DNA of 64,000 nt, from the NCBI RefSeq assembly GCF_000212815.1, contig NZ_GL890986.1, forward strand, positions 404,289-468,288, read 5' to 3'. Position numbers and translations under genes: made by a program. How positions within the stretch are numbered: the stretch's first letter is position 1; every line of letters begins with the position of its first letter. Below the pieces are notes generated by a model. The model was not told where the DNA came from and did not search any database. It worked only from the letters and a program-made list of their open reading frames with translations. This document shows, in pieces, positions 25,950 through 35,133 of this stretch. Source of the DNA: Streptococcus sanguinis SK49. Lineage in GTDB: Bacteria > Bacillota > Bacilli > Lactobacillales > Streptococcaceae.

Positions 25950-26573
25950 TCATCTCCACAAGCCACCTAAGATCTGTTTTTCTATCAAATCTAAGTCTTC
26001 TTCCCTTATTTCGCCATTGTCGCTAACGATATAAAGCTGAGCGAAGTAAGCCAACAATGGACCAACACAAATACGAACCATTTGAGGAATCGTTAACTCT
26101 GGATTTACACGTGGATCTGCTAGCAATTCCTTATGAAGTACTCGAAGTTTATCTTGAATAGCATTCCAGATAAAAATCTGTTCATTTTTTAGTTTTTTAT
26201 TTGAAAAACTCTCCTGCAGAATGATTTTCATCAAAGCACGATTTTTTTTGAGATAGCTCATACGATCGTGGACGAGATAACGAACCCTCTCTTCTGTCGT
26301 TTCAAAAGCTAAGAGTTCCTCAAAAAAACTACCGAAAATGCCTGGGACTACAGGATGTAAAATAGCCGTCAGTAAATCATCCTTCGTCTTAAAATACTTA
26401 AACAAAGTTGCCTGGCTTAGTCCAGCACGCTCAGCTATGTGAAGAGTTGAGGTCCCATGGTAACTCCTGGTTGATATGAGATCCACTGCTGCCTGCATGA
26501 TTTTTTTCTTTCCTTGAGGGTAATTCGCTTCTTCTAAGTAATCTTCAAACGATTCAAAAACAGTCTTATCCAT
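25950..26573 (-). CDS. TetR-family regulator of the adjacent ABC exporter
   Basis: The 207-aa protein has a TetR N-terminal domain (KIMQAAVDLISTRSYHGTST ... LSQATLFKYFKTKDDLL, about residues 24-67). It is the third gene after the ABC ATPase and ABC-2 permease, 39 nt from the permease, so it is probably co-transcribed and autoregulated. Two GTGAGTnnnnACTCAC palindromes in the operon promoter are the likely binding sites. Confidence 0.9.
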   Translation of the reverse strand: MDKTVFESFEDYLEEANYPQGKKKIMQAAVDLISTRSYHGTSTLHIAERAGLSQATLFKYFKTKDDLLTAILHPVVPGIFGSFFEELLAFETTEERVRYLVHDRMSYLKKNRALMKIILQESFSNKKLKNEQIFIWNAIQDKLRVLHKELLADPRVNPELTIPQMVRICVGPLLAYFAQLYIVSDNGEIREEDLDLIEKQILGGLWR

Positions 26574-26612
26574 CTAATCTTCACACCTTTTTAGCATTAT
26601 TTATGTTGATTT

Positions 26613-27704
26613 CTAAACTTTACGATAACGACGCAATCCAACAATATTAAGAATTGTTAAAATGATCAAGAAAACCATTAAAACACTAAGATTTGACAAA
26701 ATATCACCAAGATTGTGCCCGTAAAGAATAATCTGGCTTATTGCATCACCAGAATAGGTTAATGGCAAAAATTTCCCCACAGTTGGAGCCCATTCTCCCA
26801 TGGATGACAATGGAATAATTCCTGAGAAAAAAAGTTGGGGCATAATCACGAGAGGAATAAATTGCATCATTTGGAATTCTGATTTTGCTAGAGTAGACAA
26901 GAGAATTCCAAATGCCAGTGCTACAAGAGCCAGTACCACATTAACTATTATAACATTTAAAATACTTCCTACAACTTCTACATCTAGTAGCCAAATTGCT
27001 GCTAAGACGACAACTGCCGTTTGAAAAATCGCAATAATACCGTAAGACAACATATAGCCATAGACGATTTCAGATCGTTTCACTGGTGTTGCTAACAAAC
27101 GTTCTAGTGTTCCACTGGTGCGTTCTTTCAAAAGCGCCATACCAGAAATCAAAAAGACAAAGAAGAAGACCACAAAGCCAATTAAAATTGGAATCATACG
27201 TGCAAAGAATCCAGTATTTTTATCTCCATATTGGTAAGATTCTTTGATTTCAGGCGCCTTTGCATCTAATTTCAATTGTGGAAGAGCTTGTTTGACACGA
27301 GATAATAACTGATTGGTGCCTTCATTGACGATACTTGTTCGTAACACTTGTCGTATCATAGATGTCTTGGAGGCATCTGTGTTTGCGTAGTCGACCTGAT
27401 ACTCACCGTCTTTATAAGAAATCACAGCATCGACTTTTTCATTTACTAGCGCTTCTTTGGCTTGATCTAAGCCTTGATAAATCTCGACGTCCACATGATC
27501 GAGCTCATCCATTTTCGTTACCAAACCAGTTGGTAGATCTTGTGTTGCCAACTTGACATTCACGGTTGTACTAGCTGAAAACATGAGGTTCATCAACCAC
27601 ATGATAAAAACAGGTGCTATAAACATCAGGGCTAGAGTTCGTTTGTCACGAAGTAATTCTTTGATGACTTTTTTTGCAATCGCTATTGTTCTCATTTTAC
27701 TCAC
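26613..27704 (-). CDS. ABC-2 type exporter permease
   Basis: The 363-aa YhgE/YbhR-type permease has an N-terminal transmembrane helix, an outer domain of about 130 residues and five further helices (MIPILIGFVVFFFVFLISG onward). The ERTSGTLERLLATPV segment is the usual cytoplasmic motif. Its start overlaps the ATPase gene by 8 nt. Such pairs export drugs, lipids or toxic compounds; the substrate is unknown. Confidence 0.88.
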   Translation of the reverse strand: MSKMRTIAIAKKVIKELLRDKRTLALMFIAPVFIMWLMNLMFSASTTVNVKLATQDLPTGLVTKMDELDHVDVEIYQGLDQAKEALVNEKVDAVISYKDGEYQVDYANTDASKTSMIRQVLRTSIVNEGTNQLLSRVKQALPQLKLDAKAPEIKESYQYGDKNTGFFARMIPILIGFVVFFFVFLISGMALLKERTSGTLERLLATPVKRSEIVYGYMLSYGIIAIFQTAVVVLAAIWLLDVEVVGSILNVIIVNVVLALVALAFGILLSTLAKSEFQMMQFIPLVIMPQLFFSGIIPLSSMGEWAPTVGKFLPLTYSGDAISQIILYGHNLGDILSNLSVLMVFLIILTILNIVGLRRYRKV

Positions 27705-28413
27705 CTTCTGCTTTTAAAAATACTTCTTCAATACTTGAAACTTGATAACTTTCTTTTAAGTGTTGCGGTGTATCAAAAGCAATGATTTTTCCGCCTAATA
27801 ATAAACCGACCTTATCCGTCAACTCTGCTTCATCCATAACATGGGTAGTAACTAATATCCCAACCCCATTATCTCTAAGCGCGAATAATTCTTTCCAGAT
27901 TTTCTTTCGAAGAGAAGGGTCGATTCCAACTGTCGGTTCGTCCAAAATCAAGAGCTGAGGATTCCCCAGAAGTGCGATGGCCAGAGATAAACGCCGTTTC
28001 ATTCCTCCAGAATAACCGGATACCGTTTTATTCAAATGCTCTGTCAAATCCACAACTTGAGCCACATGGGAAATTTCAGCTGTCAGATCTCTTTTGGATA
28101 GCCCTTTTAGCTGACCAAAAAATTCTAGATTTTCTTGACCTGACAAAGCCTCATATAAGGCATCTGACTGGGCCATATAACCAATATCTCCTAAAATATG
28201 GCGATTGGGCATAGTGTGATTTAACACTAAAGCTACGCCTCCATCAGCCTTTTCCATTCCTAACGTAGTCTTAATCATAGTTGATTTACCAGCACCAGAC
28301 GGACCAATTAATCCTATAATTTCTCCTGTCTGCAATTCAAAGCTGACATGATTCAGAACTATTTGATGGTCAAAAGATTTTACTAAATCTTGTAAATGTA
28401 GTAATGTTTTCAT
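27697..28413 (-). CDS. ABC exporter ATP-binding protein
   Basis: The 238-aa ATPase has Walker A GPSGAGKST, signature YSGGMKRRLSLA and Walker B LLILDEPTVGIDP, the pattern of drug/ABC-2 type exporters. It is the first gene of an operon with the permease and the TetR regulator. The promoter is at 28463-28491 and has an operator in its spacer. Confidence 0.9.
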   Translation of the reverse strand: MKTLLHLQDLVKSFDHQIVLNHVSFELQTGEIIGLIGPSGAGKSTMIKTTLGMEKADGGVALVLNHTMPNRHILGDIGYMAQSDALYEALSGQENLEFFGQLKGLSKRDLTAEISHVAQVVDLTEHLNKTVSGYSGGMKRRLSLAIALLGNPQLLILDEPTVGIDPSLRKKIWKELFALRDNGVGILVTTHVMDEAELTDKVGLLLGGKIIAFDTPQHLKESYQVSSIEEVFLKAEGE

Positions 28414-28427
28414 TTACTTCCTCCTAG

Positions 28428-28491
28428 GTGAGTGTATACTCACTTTTTAAATCACAAGAGCTATTATAGTGAGTGTTTACTCACTTGTCAA
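28428..28491 (-). promoter_or_regulatory. TetR-controlled promoter with two palindromic operators
   Basis: TTGACA (28486-28491) and TATAAT (28463-28468) are 17 nt apart. GTGAGTGTTTACTCAC (28469-28484) fills the spacer exactly, and a second copy GTGAGTGTATACTCAC (28428-28443) lies between the start site and the ribosome site. Both have the GTGAGT-N4-ACTCAC core. Confidence 0.85.
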
Positions 28492-28523
28492 GAAAAAAGT
28501 TGAAATTCTTTAAAAAATAAAAA

Positions 28524-28545
28524 CACCAGATGATATTATCTGATG
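28524..28545 (-). terminator. Terminator of the SDR-AraC operon
   Basis: CACCAGAT and ATCTGATG pair with one wobble around a 6-nt loop. TTTTTATTTTTT follows on the minus strand. Confidence 0.7.
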
Positions 28546-28567
28546 CTTATAATCGATATCTCTAATT

Positions 28568-29548
28568 TTAGGAGTGTTTCTGAATCTCTTCTCGATACTC
28601 TGAAATGGTCTTTCCTGTCCACTTTTTAAAGGCCCGCGAGAAGGAGGACACTTCGGAATAGCCCAGCAGATAGGCTACATCATCCGTTGTCATGTCAGGA
28701 TTCTTGAAGTAACCAAAGGCTAGGAGCTTCTGCACATTTTGCAATTCTTGGTTAAACTTAGTGCCTTCTGCCGTCAGATTTCGTTGCAAGGTTCGGCTAC
28801 TAATCCCTAGCGTCGCTGCGATATCTTCGATACCAAAGACCCCACTTGGGATCGCCTGATAGAGTTTTTGCTGAACGATACCGGTAAAACTTTCACTAGT
28901 CACGGCTTCTGCCAAGCGCTCTTTGAGTTGAGGCTCTAGGTAGTCTAGCATGACATTATTGGCAGTTAAAAATGGTTTCTCCAAATCTGACTTTTTAAAG
29001 ACGACTTCATTGCCTTCCATTTTTTCCACGTGACAACCAAATACCGCAATACTCGCTTCTTCATAGACATATGGAGTCCCAACGTGTGCTGGAGTGATGT
29101 TTTCTCCTGTCCCTGTCCGAACCAAATCGACCAATAACAGCTGTTCGTTGAGGAGAGCGAAACGAGGCAAGTCAAACCCTGGATAATCATAGCGATAGCT
29201 CACACGGACTAAGTCATCAAAGGTCTCAATACAGACAACAATAGGACCTGTGATTTTCTTATATTTGGCAAAATGTTCAATCGCTGCGAGGCCATTTTTT
29301 GACGAAAGTGCCGCAAAGAAAGGTGGCATGAACATTTGAATATCCTTGATGCGGCTCATAGCGATAATCTGCTCATCATTGGCTACCTTATCAAAAGCCA
29401 TCAAAAGATGGTAATAGTCCAGAGTTGAGAGGTTCATCTCTTCCTTCCATGTGGTATCTGGAAGATTGGCTAGTTCCAGAATCATGTTCAGATCTAGCCC
29501 GATCAGTTTTAAATTGTCAATATATTGCTGACTGAGATTCAGACGCAT
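28568..29548 (-). CDS. AraC-family transcriptional regulator
   Basis: The 326-aa protein has an N-terminal arabinose-binding-type sensor domain (PF12625-like, as in OruR/ArgR-type AraC members). The C-terminal AraC DNA-binding domain is at about residues 225-322 (GISSRTLQRNLTAEGTKFNQ, then YLLGYSEVSSFSRAFKKWTG). It follows the SDR gene with a 19-nt gap and is likely co-transcribed and a regulator of it. Confidence 0.88.
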   Translation of the reverse strand: MRLNLSQQYIDNLKLIGLDLNMILELANLPDTTWKEEMNLSTLDYYHLLMAFDKVANDEQIIAMSRIKDIQMFMPPFFAALSSKNGLAAIEHFAKYKKITGPIVVCIETFDDLVRVSYRYDYPGFDLPRFALLNEQLLLVDLVRTGTGENITPAHVGTPYVYEEASIAVFGCHVEKMEGNEVVFKKSDLEKPFLTANNVMLDYLEPQLKERLAEAVTSESFTGIVQQKLYQAIPSGVFGIEDIAATLGISSRTLQRNLTAEGTKFNQELQNVQKLLAFGYFKNPDMTTDDVAYLLGYSEVSSFSRAFKKWTGKTISEYREEIQKHS

Positions 29549-29567
29549 AGGGTTTCTCCTTTTTCTC

Positions 29568-30389
29568 TTAAGAAGCCCGCTTCATGAGGGCATCAAACCA
29601 ACGATCTGGCAAGATAGCATGCAAGAATACCAAAGGTTTAGCTCCCATACCTACTAAGTAGCGGGTTTTAGGGCGATGGCTGTTGACTGCTTTTGAAATA
29701 GCGTTTGAAATAACTTTAGGATTTGACATCATATTGCCAGAGTATTGCTTACGCATCCCTTCTGCTGCCTTGGTGGCTGCTACTTCATAAGCACCACCTT
29801 TAGCTGATTCGGCCAGTTTGTCAGCAGCGATGAAGCCCCAGTCCGTTTTAATACCGCCTGGTTCGATGATAGAGACATCAATGCCATAATCAGACACTTC
29901 CATACGAAGACCATCTGAAAAAGCTTCGAGAGCATATTTGGTCGCATGATACCAAGCACCAAAGTAGGATGTCAAACGACCACCCATTGAGCCCACATTA
30001 ATAATGCGACCTGATTTTTGGTTACGCATATAAGGAAGAACGAGTTGTGTCAAGCGAGCTAGACCAAAGATATTGACTTCGAACTGCATCTTAGCTTCTT
30101 CAATCGTTACATTTTCAACTGCACCATAGGATCCGTAGCCAGCATTATTGACTAAGACATCGATACGATTTTCTTTCTTGATGATGAGATTAAGAGCTTC
30201 TTTAATGCTAGCTTCATCTGTAATATCCAAACTAACTGGTGTCACGCCAAAGGCTTCAAGTGGTTTCATGGCATCCACACGGCGGGCAGCGCCATAGACA
30301 ATATGACCTTCTTTAGCAAGTTGTTCAGCAGTTTGGTAACCGATACCTGATGAAGCGCCTGTGACTAAGATAACTTTTTTGTTTGACAT
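29568..30389 (-). CDS. Short-chain dehydrogenase/reductase
   Basis: The 273-aa classical SDR has the NAD(P) motif TGASSGIG near the N-terminus, NNAGYG in the middle and the catalytic Ser with YHATK (Tyr-x-x-x-Lys). Substrate unknown. The start at 30389 (MSNKKVIL) is preferred to 30395 because GAGG is then 8 nt upstream. It forms an operon with the AraC regulator; an inverted repeat lies in its promoter region. Confidence 0.88.
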   Translation of the reverse strand: MSNKKVILVTGASSGIGYQTAEQLAKEGHIVYGAARRVDAMKPLEAFGVTPVSLDITDEASIKEALNLIIKKENRIDVLVNNAGYGSYGAVENVTIEEAKMQFEVNIFGLARLTQLVLPYMRNQKSGRIINVGSMGGRLTSYFGAWYHATKYALEAFSDGLRMEVSDYGIDVSIIEPGGIKTDWGFIAADKLAESAKGGAYEVAATKAAEGMRKQYSGNMMSNPKVISNAISKAVNSHRPKTRYLVGMGAKPLVFLHAILPDRWFDALMKRAS

Positions 30390-30427
30390 GTTCATTTCCT
30401 CTTTTGTTTCATTTGATTGATGAGACT

Positions 30428-30468
30428 ATTATACGATACAGAATCCGACAAGAAAATGACAGATTCTG
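30428..30468 (-). promoter_or_regulatory. SDR promoter region with CAGAATC inverted repeat
   Basis: TATAAT lies at 30428-30433. CAGAATC (30439-30445) and GATTCTG (30462-30468) form an inverted repeat just upstream, a candidate operator for the AraC protein. Confidence 0.45.
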
Positions 30469-30535
30469 ACACGCCAATGACAATTTACGCCAAAAATTCT
30501 GGTAAAAAACAATCTGCCTCATTCTATCCATTTTC

Positions 30536-30544
30536 TGTTATAAT
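30536..30544 (+). promoter_or_regulatory. Extended -10 promoter of the LtrA-like gene
   Basis: TGTTATAAT (TGNTATAAT) is 34 nt upstream of the chosen start; no strong -35 box is seen. Confidence 0.5.
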
Positions 30545-30577
30545 AAACTGTTAGAAATTTCTATGAAAGGTCTTCTT

Positions 30578-31723
30578 ATGTCAAATCTTATCAAACACAA
30601 ACGGGTGGAGTTTAGCGAACTCTTTTATGATCTGGTCTTTGTCTACGCGATATCTAAAACGACTGCCCTCATCCATCATCTTCACCATGGTGTCTTATCC
30701 CTAGATGCCATCTTTGGTTTCCTGATGTCGCTTCTGGTTCTGGTCAATTCTTGGATGATTCAGACCGTCTACACCAACCGCTATGGAAAGAATTCTCTTT
30801 TCAATATGGTCGTCATGTTCGTCAATATGGCTATGCTACTCTTGATATCAAACATGATTACCAATGACTGGCAATCCTATTTCCATACCTTCTGCTGGAC
30901 GATTGGGACACTGACCTTGACCTTATTTTTCCAATACTTGGTTGAATATCTTCGAAAATCTACAAGCTCTGCCAATCGTAAAAGCATCAAGGGGTTTCTT
31001 TGGATGACTGGTCTCAGAACTGTCCTGGTCTACCTAGCTGCTCTCTTGCCAATTCATCTTGGGATTCATGTCTACATGACTGGGATTCTCCTAACTTTTA
31101 TCATGCCTGTCCTATTGACCCGAAAAGTTTCCCATTTTCAAATCAATCTGCCCCACCTGATTGAACGCATTTCGCTTTTAGTTATCATCACTTTTGGTGA
31201 GATGATTATGGGTCTAGCGGATTTCTTTACACTGCAACATTTTTCCATTCATTCTATCCTATACTTTATCATCATGGTCAACCTCTTTATGAACTATTTC
31301 GGTCAGTTTGACCATGCCATTAATGAGAAAGGGGAGAATAAAGGAATCTTCCTAATTTATAGCCACTATCCGATTTTTATCGGCTTAATTATGATCACTG
31401 TTTCCATGAGCTTTCTGGTTAATCCAGAAGCTCACCATCTCTTTGCGACTAGCTTCTTCTATGCTGGTATCGGGCTCTTCCAAGCTGCGGTCTTGTCAAA
31501 TGGTCGCTTCAACAAGAGTTATCTCCGCTATAACAAGTTCTTTTATGGGTTCCAAGCAGGAATCTTCCTTCTCGGATTGGCCTTTTCATTCCTTTTTTCA
31601 GCCAGCCCAACCATCGTCATTGCTATCGCAACTCTGATGACCTTAGCAATGGAAATTCATTTTACTCATTTTTATATGACACAGACCAAGAAATTCTCAA
31701 CACCTAATTGGGAATTGTTCTAA
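30578..31723 (+). CDS. Low temperature requirement protein A (LtrA)-like membrane protein
   Basis: The 381-aa protein has about ten hydrophobic segments and the family start (KRVEFSELFYDLVFVYAISKT); a TFGEMIMGL segment lies in the middle, as in LtrA. The family was named from a Listeria mutant with poor cold growth; the molecular role is unknown. The start at 30578 was chosen because AAAGG lies 7 nt before it. It is a single gene ending in a perfect palindromic terminator shared with leuS. Confidence 0.8.
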   Translation: MSNLIKHKRVEFSELFYDLVFVYAISKTTALIHHLHHGVLSLDAIFGFLMSLLVLVNSWMIQTVYTNRYGKNSLFNMVVMFVNMAMLLLISNMITNDWQSYFHTFCWTIGTLTLTLFFQYLVEYLRKSTSSANRKSIKGFLWMTGLRTVLVYLAALLPIHLGIHVYMTGILLTFIMPVLLTRKVSHFQINLPHLIERISLLVIITFGEMIMGLADFFTLQHFSIHSILYFIIMVNLFMNYFGQFDHAINEKGENKGIFLIYSHYPIFIGLIMITVSMSFLVNPEAHHLFATSFFYAGIGLFQAAVLSNGRFNKSYLRYNKFFYGFQAGIFLLGLAFSFLFSASPTIVIAIATLMTLAMEIHFTHFYMTQTKKFSTPNWELF

Positions 31724-31726
31724 CAA

Positions 31727-31756
31727 AAGACCTTGAGAAAATTTTCTCAAGGTCTT
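31727..31756. terminator. Bidirectional terminator, perfect 30-bp palindrome
   Basis: AAGACCTTGAGAAAA is followed directly by its complement. It sits between the convergent LtrA-like and leuS genes. Confidence 0.85.
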
Positions 31757-31836
31757 CTTTGTATTTGATAGCAATAGCATTTGTTGTCTAATGCAGACTT
31801 GATTGAAATCTCCTGCAAATGCAATAAGCAAACTAA

Positions 31837-34338
31837 TTATTTCACTACAATGTTAACCAGTTTATTTGGAACACTAATCACTTTGACGATTTCTTTGCCA
31901 GCGATTTCGGACTTGATTTTTTCATCTGACAGAGCGATTTCCTGCAGTTCCTCACGGCTCAAGTCCTTAGTTACGACTAGCTTAGCACGAACTTTACCCT
32001 TGATTTGAACAACGATTTCGACCTCTGCTTCGACCAGTTTGCTTTCGTCATAAGTTGGCCAAGTTACATAGGAAATGCTCTCGCCAGTTTGAGCAACTGC
32101 CTGCCAGAGTTCTTCAGCCAAGTGCGGTGCAAAAGGCGCCAGCAATTGGATAAAGCCTTTGGCATATTCGACATAGAGCTTTTCTTCCTTGTTGGCTGCA
32201 TTGACAAAGATCATGAGCTGGGCAATGGCTGTGTTAAACTTGAGCTCCTCAATCTGCTCTGTGACAGACTTGACCGTTTCATGGTAGACCTTGTCCAAAG
32301 CTCCGCTATTTTCAGTGACCAGCTCCTTAGAGTTAAGGAGACGATAAACCCGATCAAGGAACTTACGGCTGCCTTCTAACCCTTCTTCGCTCCAAGCGAT
32401 AGATGCATCCAGCGGCCCCATGAACATTTCATAGACACGAAGCGTATCGGCACCATATTGCTCCACTACATCGTCTGGGTTGACTACATTCTTCAGAGAC
32501 TTAGACATCTTAGCAGGCGCTTGCTCCAGTTCTTCTCCAGTTTCGATATTGAAGAAAGAACCATCGCGTTTTTCCACCTTGTCTGTCGCCACTAGAGCAC
32601 CGCGACTATCACGGTAGCTAGTCCCCAGAATCATCCCTTGGTTAAAGAGTTTTTGGAAAGGCTCTTTGGTCGGAACCACTCCGATATCATAAAGGAACTT
32701 GTGCCAGAAGCGAGCGTAGAGAAGATGGAGCACGGCGTGCTCCGCACCTCCGATGTAAATATCAACTGGAAGCCAAGCCCTGAGCAAGTCTTCGTCTGCT
32801 AATTTCTCATTGTTGTGCGGGTCAATGTAACGCAGGTAATACCAGCTGGAACCAGCCCATTGAGGCATGGTGTTGGTTTCACGGCGTCCTTTGACACCAT
32901 CTTCCCTAGTCACTTCCAGCCAGTCAGTCAGATTGGCCAGAGGGCTTTCACCGGTACCAGAAGGGCGTATATCCTTGGTTACAGGCAAGACAAGTGGCAA
33001 TTCATTTTCAGGGACAGCTGTTGAAGTCCCGTCTTCCCAATGAATGATTGGAATCGGCTCACCCCAGTAACGCTGACGGCTAAAGAGCCAGTCGCGCAGA
33101 CGATAGGTGACTTTTTCATTTCCGACACCTTCTGCTTCCAGCCAAGCAACCATCTTTTCGATAGCGGCAGCCTTGTCTAAGCCATCTAGGAAGCCAGAGT
33201 TAATATGCGGACCATCTTCTGTGTAAGCAGCGTCAGCAACATTGCCCCCCTCTAAAACAGGAATAATCTCCAAATTAAATTGCTTAGCAAACTCCCAGTC
33301 GCGCTCGTCATGCGCAGGAACGGCCATGATAGCTCCTGTTCCGTAGCTTGCAAGCACATAGTCGGCAATCCAGATTGGGATTTCCTTGCCATTGACAGGA
33401 TTGATGGCATAAGCTCCTGTCCAGACACCAGTCTTATCCTTAGCCAAATCAGTCCGAGCAAGGTCAGATTTGAGACTGGCTGCATGTTTGTAGTCTGCAA
33501 CTGCTTGGGCTTGTTCTGCACTTGTAATGGCATCGACGAGAGCATGCTCTGGAGCCAAAACAGCATAGGTCGCTCCAAAAAGGGTGTCCGGACGAGTCGT
33601 AAAGACGGTGAAGTCCTTGTCTGTGTCCTTAATCTTGAAGGTTACATTGGCACCGGTTGACTTACCAATCCAGTTGCGCTGCATATCCTTGATAGACTCT
33701 GGCCAGTCCAGCTCTTCTAAATCATTGAGCAAACGTTCTGCATAGGCTGTGATTTTCAGCATCCACTGACGCATAGGCTTTCGGACAACTGGATAACCAC
33801 CGCGCTCAGATGTTCCGTCTGGCAGGACTTCCTCATTGGCGATAGCCGTTCCCAGCTCTTCAACCCAGTTTACTGGCACTTCAGCTTCATAAGCCAAGCC
33901 TTTTTCGTAAAGCTTTGTGAAAATCCACTGGGTCCACTTGTAGTAGTTAGGGTCAGTTGTATTAATCTCCCGGTCCCAGTCATAGGAGAAGCCAAGAGCG
34001 TTGATTTGACGCTTAAAGTTGGCAATATTTTCCGCTGTAAAGTCAGCCGGGTCATTGCCTGTATCCATGGCATATTGCTCAGCAGGCAGACCAAAGGCAT
34101 CCCAGCCCATAGGATGCAGGACATTATAGCCCTGAGCTCGCTTGTAGCGGCTGAGGATATCTGTTGCCGTATAGCCCTCCGGATGCCCTACATGGAGCCC
34201 CGCGCCTGATGGATAAGGAAACATGTCTAGCGCATAAAAGTTAGGCTTGTCCTGGTCCGTACCTGTCTTAAATGTATGGTGCTCTGCCCAATATTTCTGC
34301 CACTTGGGTTCGATTTCTTTGTGATTATAATAAGCCAT
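31837..34338 (-). CDS. leuS: Leucyl-tRNA synthetase
   Basis: The 833-aa class I synthetase charges tRNA-Leu. The HIGH-type motif is in [17 protein letters not shown] and the KMSKS motif in [15 protein letters not shown]; an editing domain lies between them. The start at 34338 ([14 protein letters not shown]) has GGAG 6 nt upstream and is the family N-terminus; the longer frame to 34419 is leader. No T-box leader was recognised. Placement beside the gldA cluster matches other streptococci. Confidence 0.97.
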   Translation of the reverse strand: MAYYNHKEIEPKWQKYWAEHHTFKTGTDQDKPNFYALDMFPYPSGAGLHVGHPEGYTATDILSRYKRAQGYNVLHPMGWDAFGLPAEQYAMDTGNDPADFTAENIANFKRQINALGFSYDWDREINTTDPNYYKWTQWIFTKLYEKGLAYEAEVPVNWVEELGTAIANEEVLPDGTSERGGYPVVRKPMRQWMLKITAYAERLLNDLEELDWPESIKDMQRNWIGKSTGANVTFKIKDTDKDFTVFTTRPDTLFGATYAVLAPEHALVDAITSAEQAQAVADYKHAASLKSDLARTDLAKDKTGVWTGAYAINPVNGKEIPIWIADYVLASYGTGAIMAVPAHDERDWEFAKQFNLEIIPVLEGGNVADAAYTEDGPHINSGFLDGLDKAAAIEKMVAWLEAEGVGNEKVTYRLRDWLFSRQRYWGEPIPIIHWEDGTSTAVPENELPLVLPVTKDIRPSGTGESPLANLTDWLEVTREDGVKGRRETNTMPQWAGSSWYYLRYIDPHNNEKLADEDLLRAWLPVDIYIGGAEHAVLHLLYARFWHKFLYDIGVVPTKEPFQKLFNQGMILGTSYRDSRGALVATDKVEKRDGSFFNIETGEELEQAPAKMSKSLKNVVNPDDVVEQYGADTLRVYEMFMGPLDASIAWSEEGLEGSRKFLDRVYRLLNSKELVTENSGALDKVYHETVKSVTEQIEELKFNTAIAQLMIFVNAANKEEKLYVEYAKGFIQLLAPFAPHLAEELWQAVAQTGESISYVTWPTYDESKLVEAEVEIVVQIKGKVRAKLVVTKDLSREELQEIALSDEKIKSEIAGKEIVKVISVPNKLVNIVVK

Positions 34339-34366
34339 TCTTTTCTCCATTTTTTGTACTGTTTCT

Positions 34367-34375
34367 ATTATACCA
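34367..34375 (-). promoter_or_regulatory. Extended -10 promoter of leuS
   Basis: The minus strand reads TGGTATAAT about 30 nt before the start codon; the -35 box is weak. Confidence 0.55.
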
Positions 34376-34454
34376 TTTTCAAGGGATTTTGAAAGATGGA
34401 ATCCAGTTTTCACTGACAAAAACTATAACTCACTTCTAAAGAGTTAATCTCTGA

Positions 34455-34483
34455 TTGACCTCTAAAATTAAAAGTTGTATAAT
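34455..34483 (+). promoter_or_regulatory. Promoter of the methyltransferase-like gene, very short leader
   Basis: TTGACC (34455-34460) and TATAAT (34478-34483) are 17 nt apart. GGAGG begins at 34491, so the mRNA would start almost at its own ribosome site. Confidence 0.8.
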
Positions 34484-34502
34484 TCTGACCGGAGGAATAA
34501 TC

Positions 34503-35066
34503 ATGAATTTACAAACTATTTTCACTTATATTTTCTTTGTTATTTTTATTAGCACAGAAATGTGGATTAAAAATAAAACTAAGTCAAACAATGTAAACGA
34601 CTCTGCAGATAAAGGGAGCCGCTACATCATTATCGGCAGTGTTATCAGCTGCTTATTTTTGATAAACGGACAATTTCTCGACTTTGTCCCCCACTTACCC
34701 AGCCTCACTATCTATCTTGGAATCCTCATCTCTCTAGCAGGGTTCGCATTGCGGGTCTATGCAGTCAATTATCTCGGAAAAAACTTCACACTGGCCGTTC
34801 AAACAACCGATAGTCAACAATTAGTAGACCATGGCCCTTATTCTATTGTAAGAAATCCTGCCTATACTGGCAGTATCTTGTCTATCCTTGGCCTATCGAT
34901 TACCTCATTAAATCCTCTGACAATCATTATCAGTCTTATTTTACTCGTGTTAGGATATAGCATTCGACTTAGAGTAGAAGAAAAAGCTTTAGGCAATCAC
35001 TTTGGGAAAAATTACGAAGCTTATTGCCAAAAGGTTAGATACCGAGTTTTTCCTTACATCTGGTAA
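34503..35066 (+). CDS. Isoprenylcysteine carboxyl methyltransferase (ICMT)-like membrane protein
   Basis: The 187-aa protein has four or five hydrophobic helices and the C-terminal SAM-binding pattern of the ICMT/PEMT fold: HGPYSIVRNPAYTG, and later VEEKALGNHFGKNYEAYCQKV. Bacterial members are mostly uncharacterised small-molecule or lipid methyltransferases. The start at 34503 was chosen because GGAGG is 7 nt upstream; the frame open from 34455 overlaps the promoter. Confidence 0.82.
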   Translation: MNLQTIFTYIFFVIFISTEMWIKNKTKSNNVNDSADKGSRYIIIGSVISCLFLINGQFLDFVPHLPSLTIYLGILISLAGFALRVYAVNYLGKNFTLAVQTTDSQQLVDHGPYSIVRNPAYTGSILSILGLSITSLNPLTIIISLILLVLGYSIRLRVEEKALGNHFGKNYEAYCQKVRYRVFPYIW

Positions 35067-35075
35067 TCTCACCAA

Positions 35076-35122
35076 AAAACAAGCCACGCTATCAACCCTA
35101 TTGTTGAAAGGTAGCTTGTTTT
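35076..35122. terminator. Bidirectional terminator, copy A of a repeated hairpin
   Basis: AAAACAAGC (35076-35084) pairs with GCTTGTTTT (35114-35122), with inner TCAAC/GTTGA. The 55 nt from 35070 match 45118-45172 at 49 positions. Confidence 0.8.
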
Positions 35123-35133
35123 GTATTTTGCTT

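Noticed and set aside
34339..34454. T-box leader before leuS
   Set aside because: No T-box core (TGGNACCGCG-like) or terminator hairpin is seen between the promoter and the start codon.
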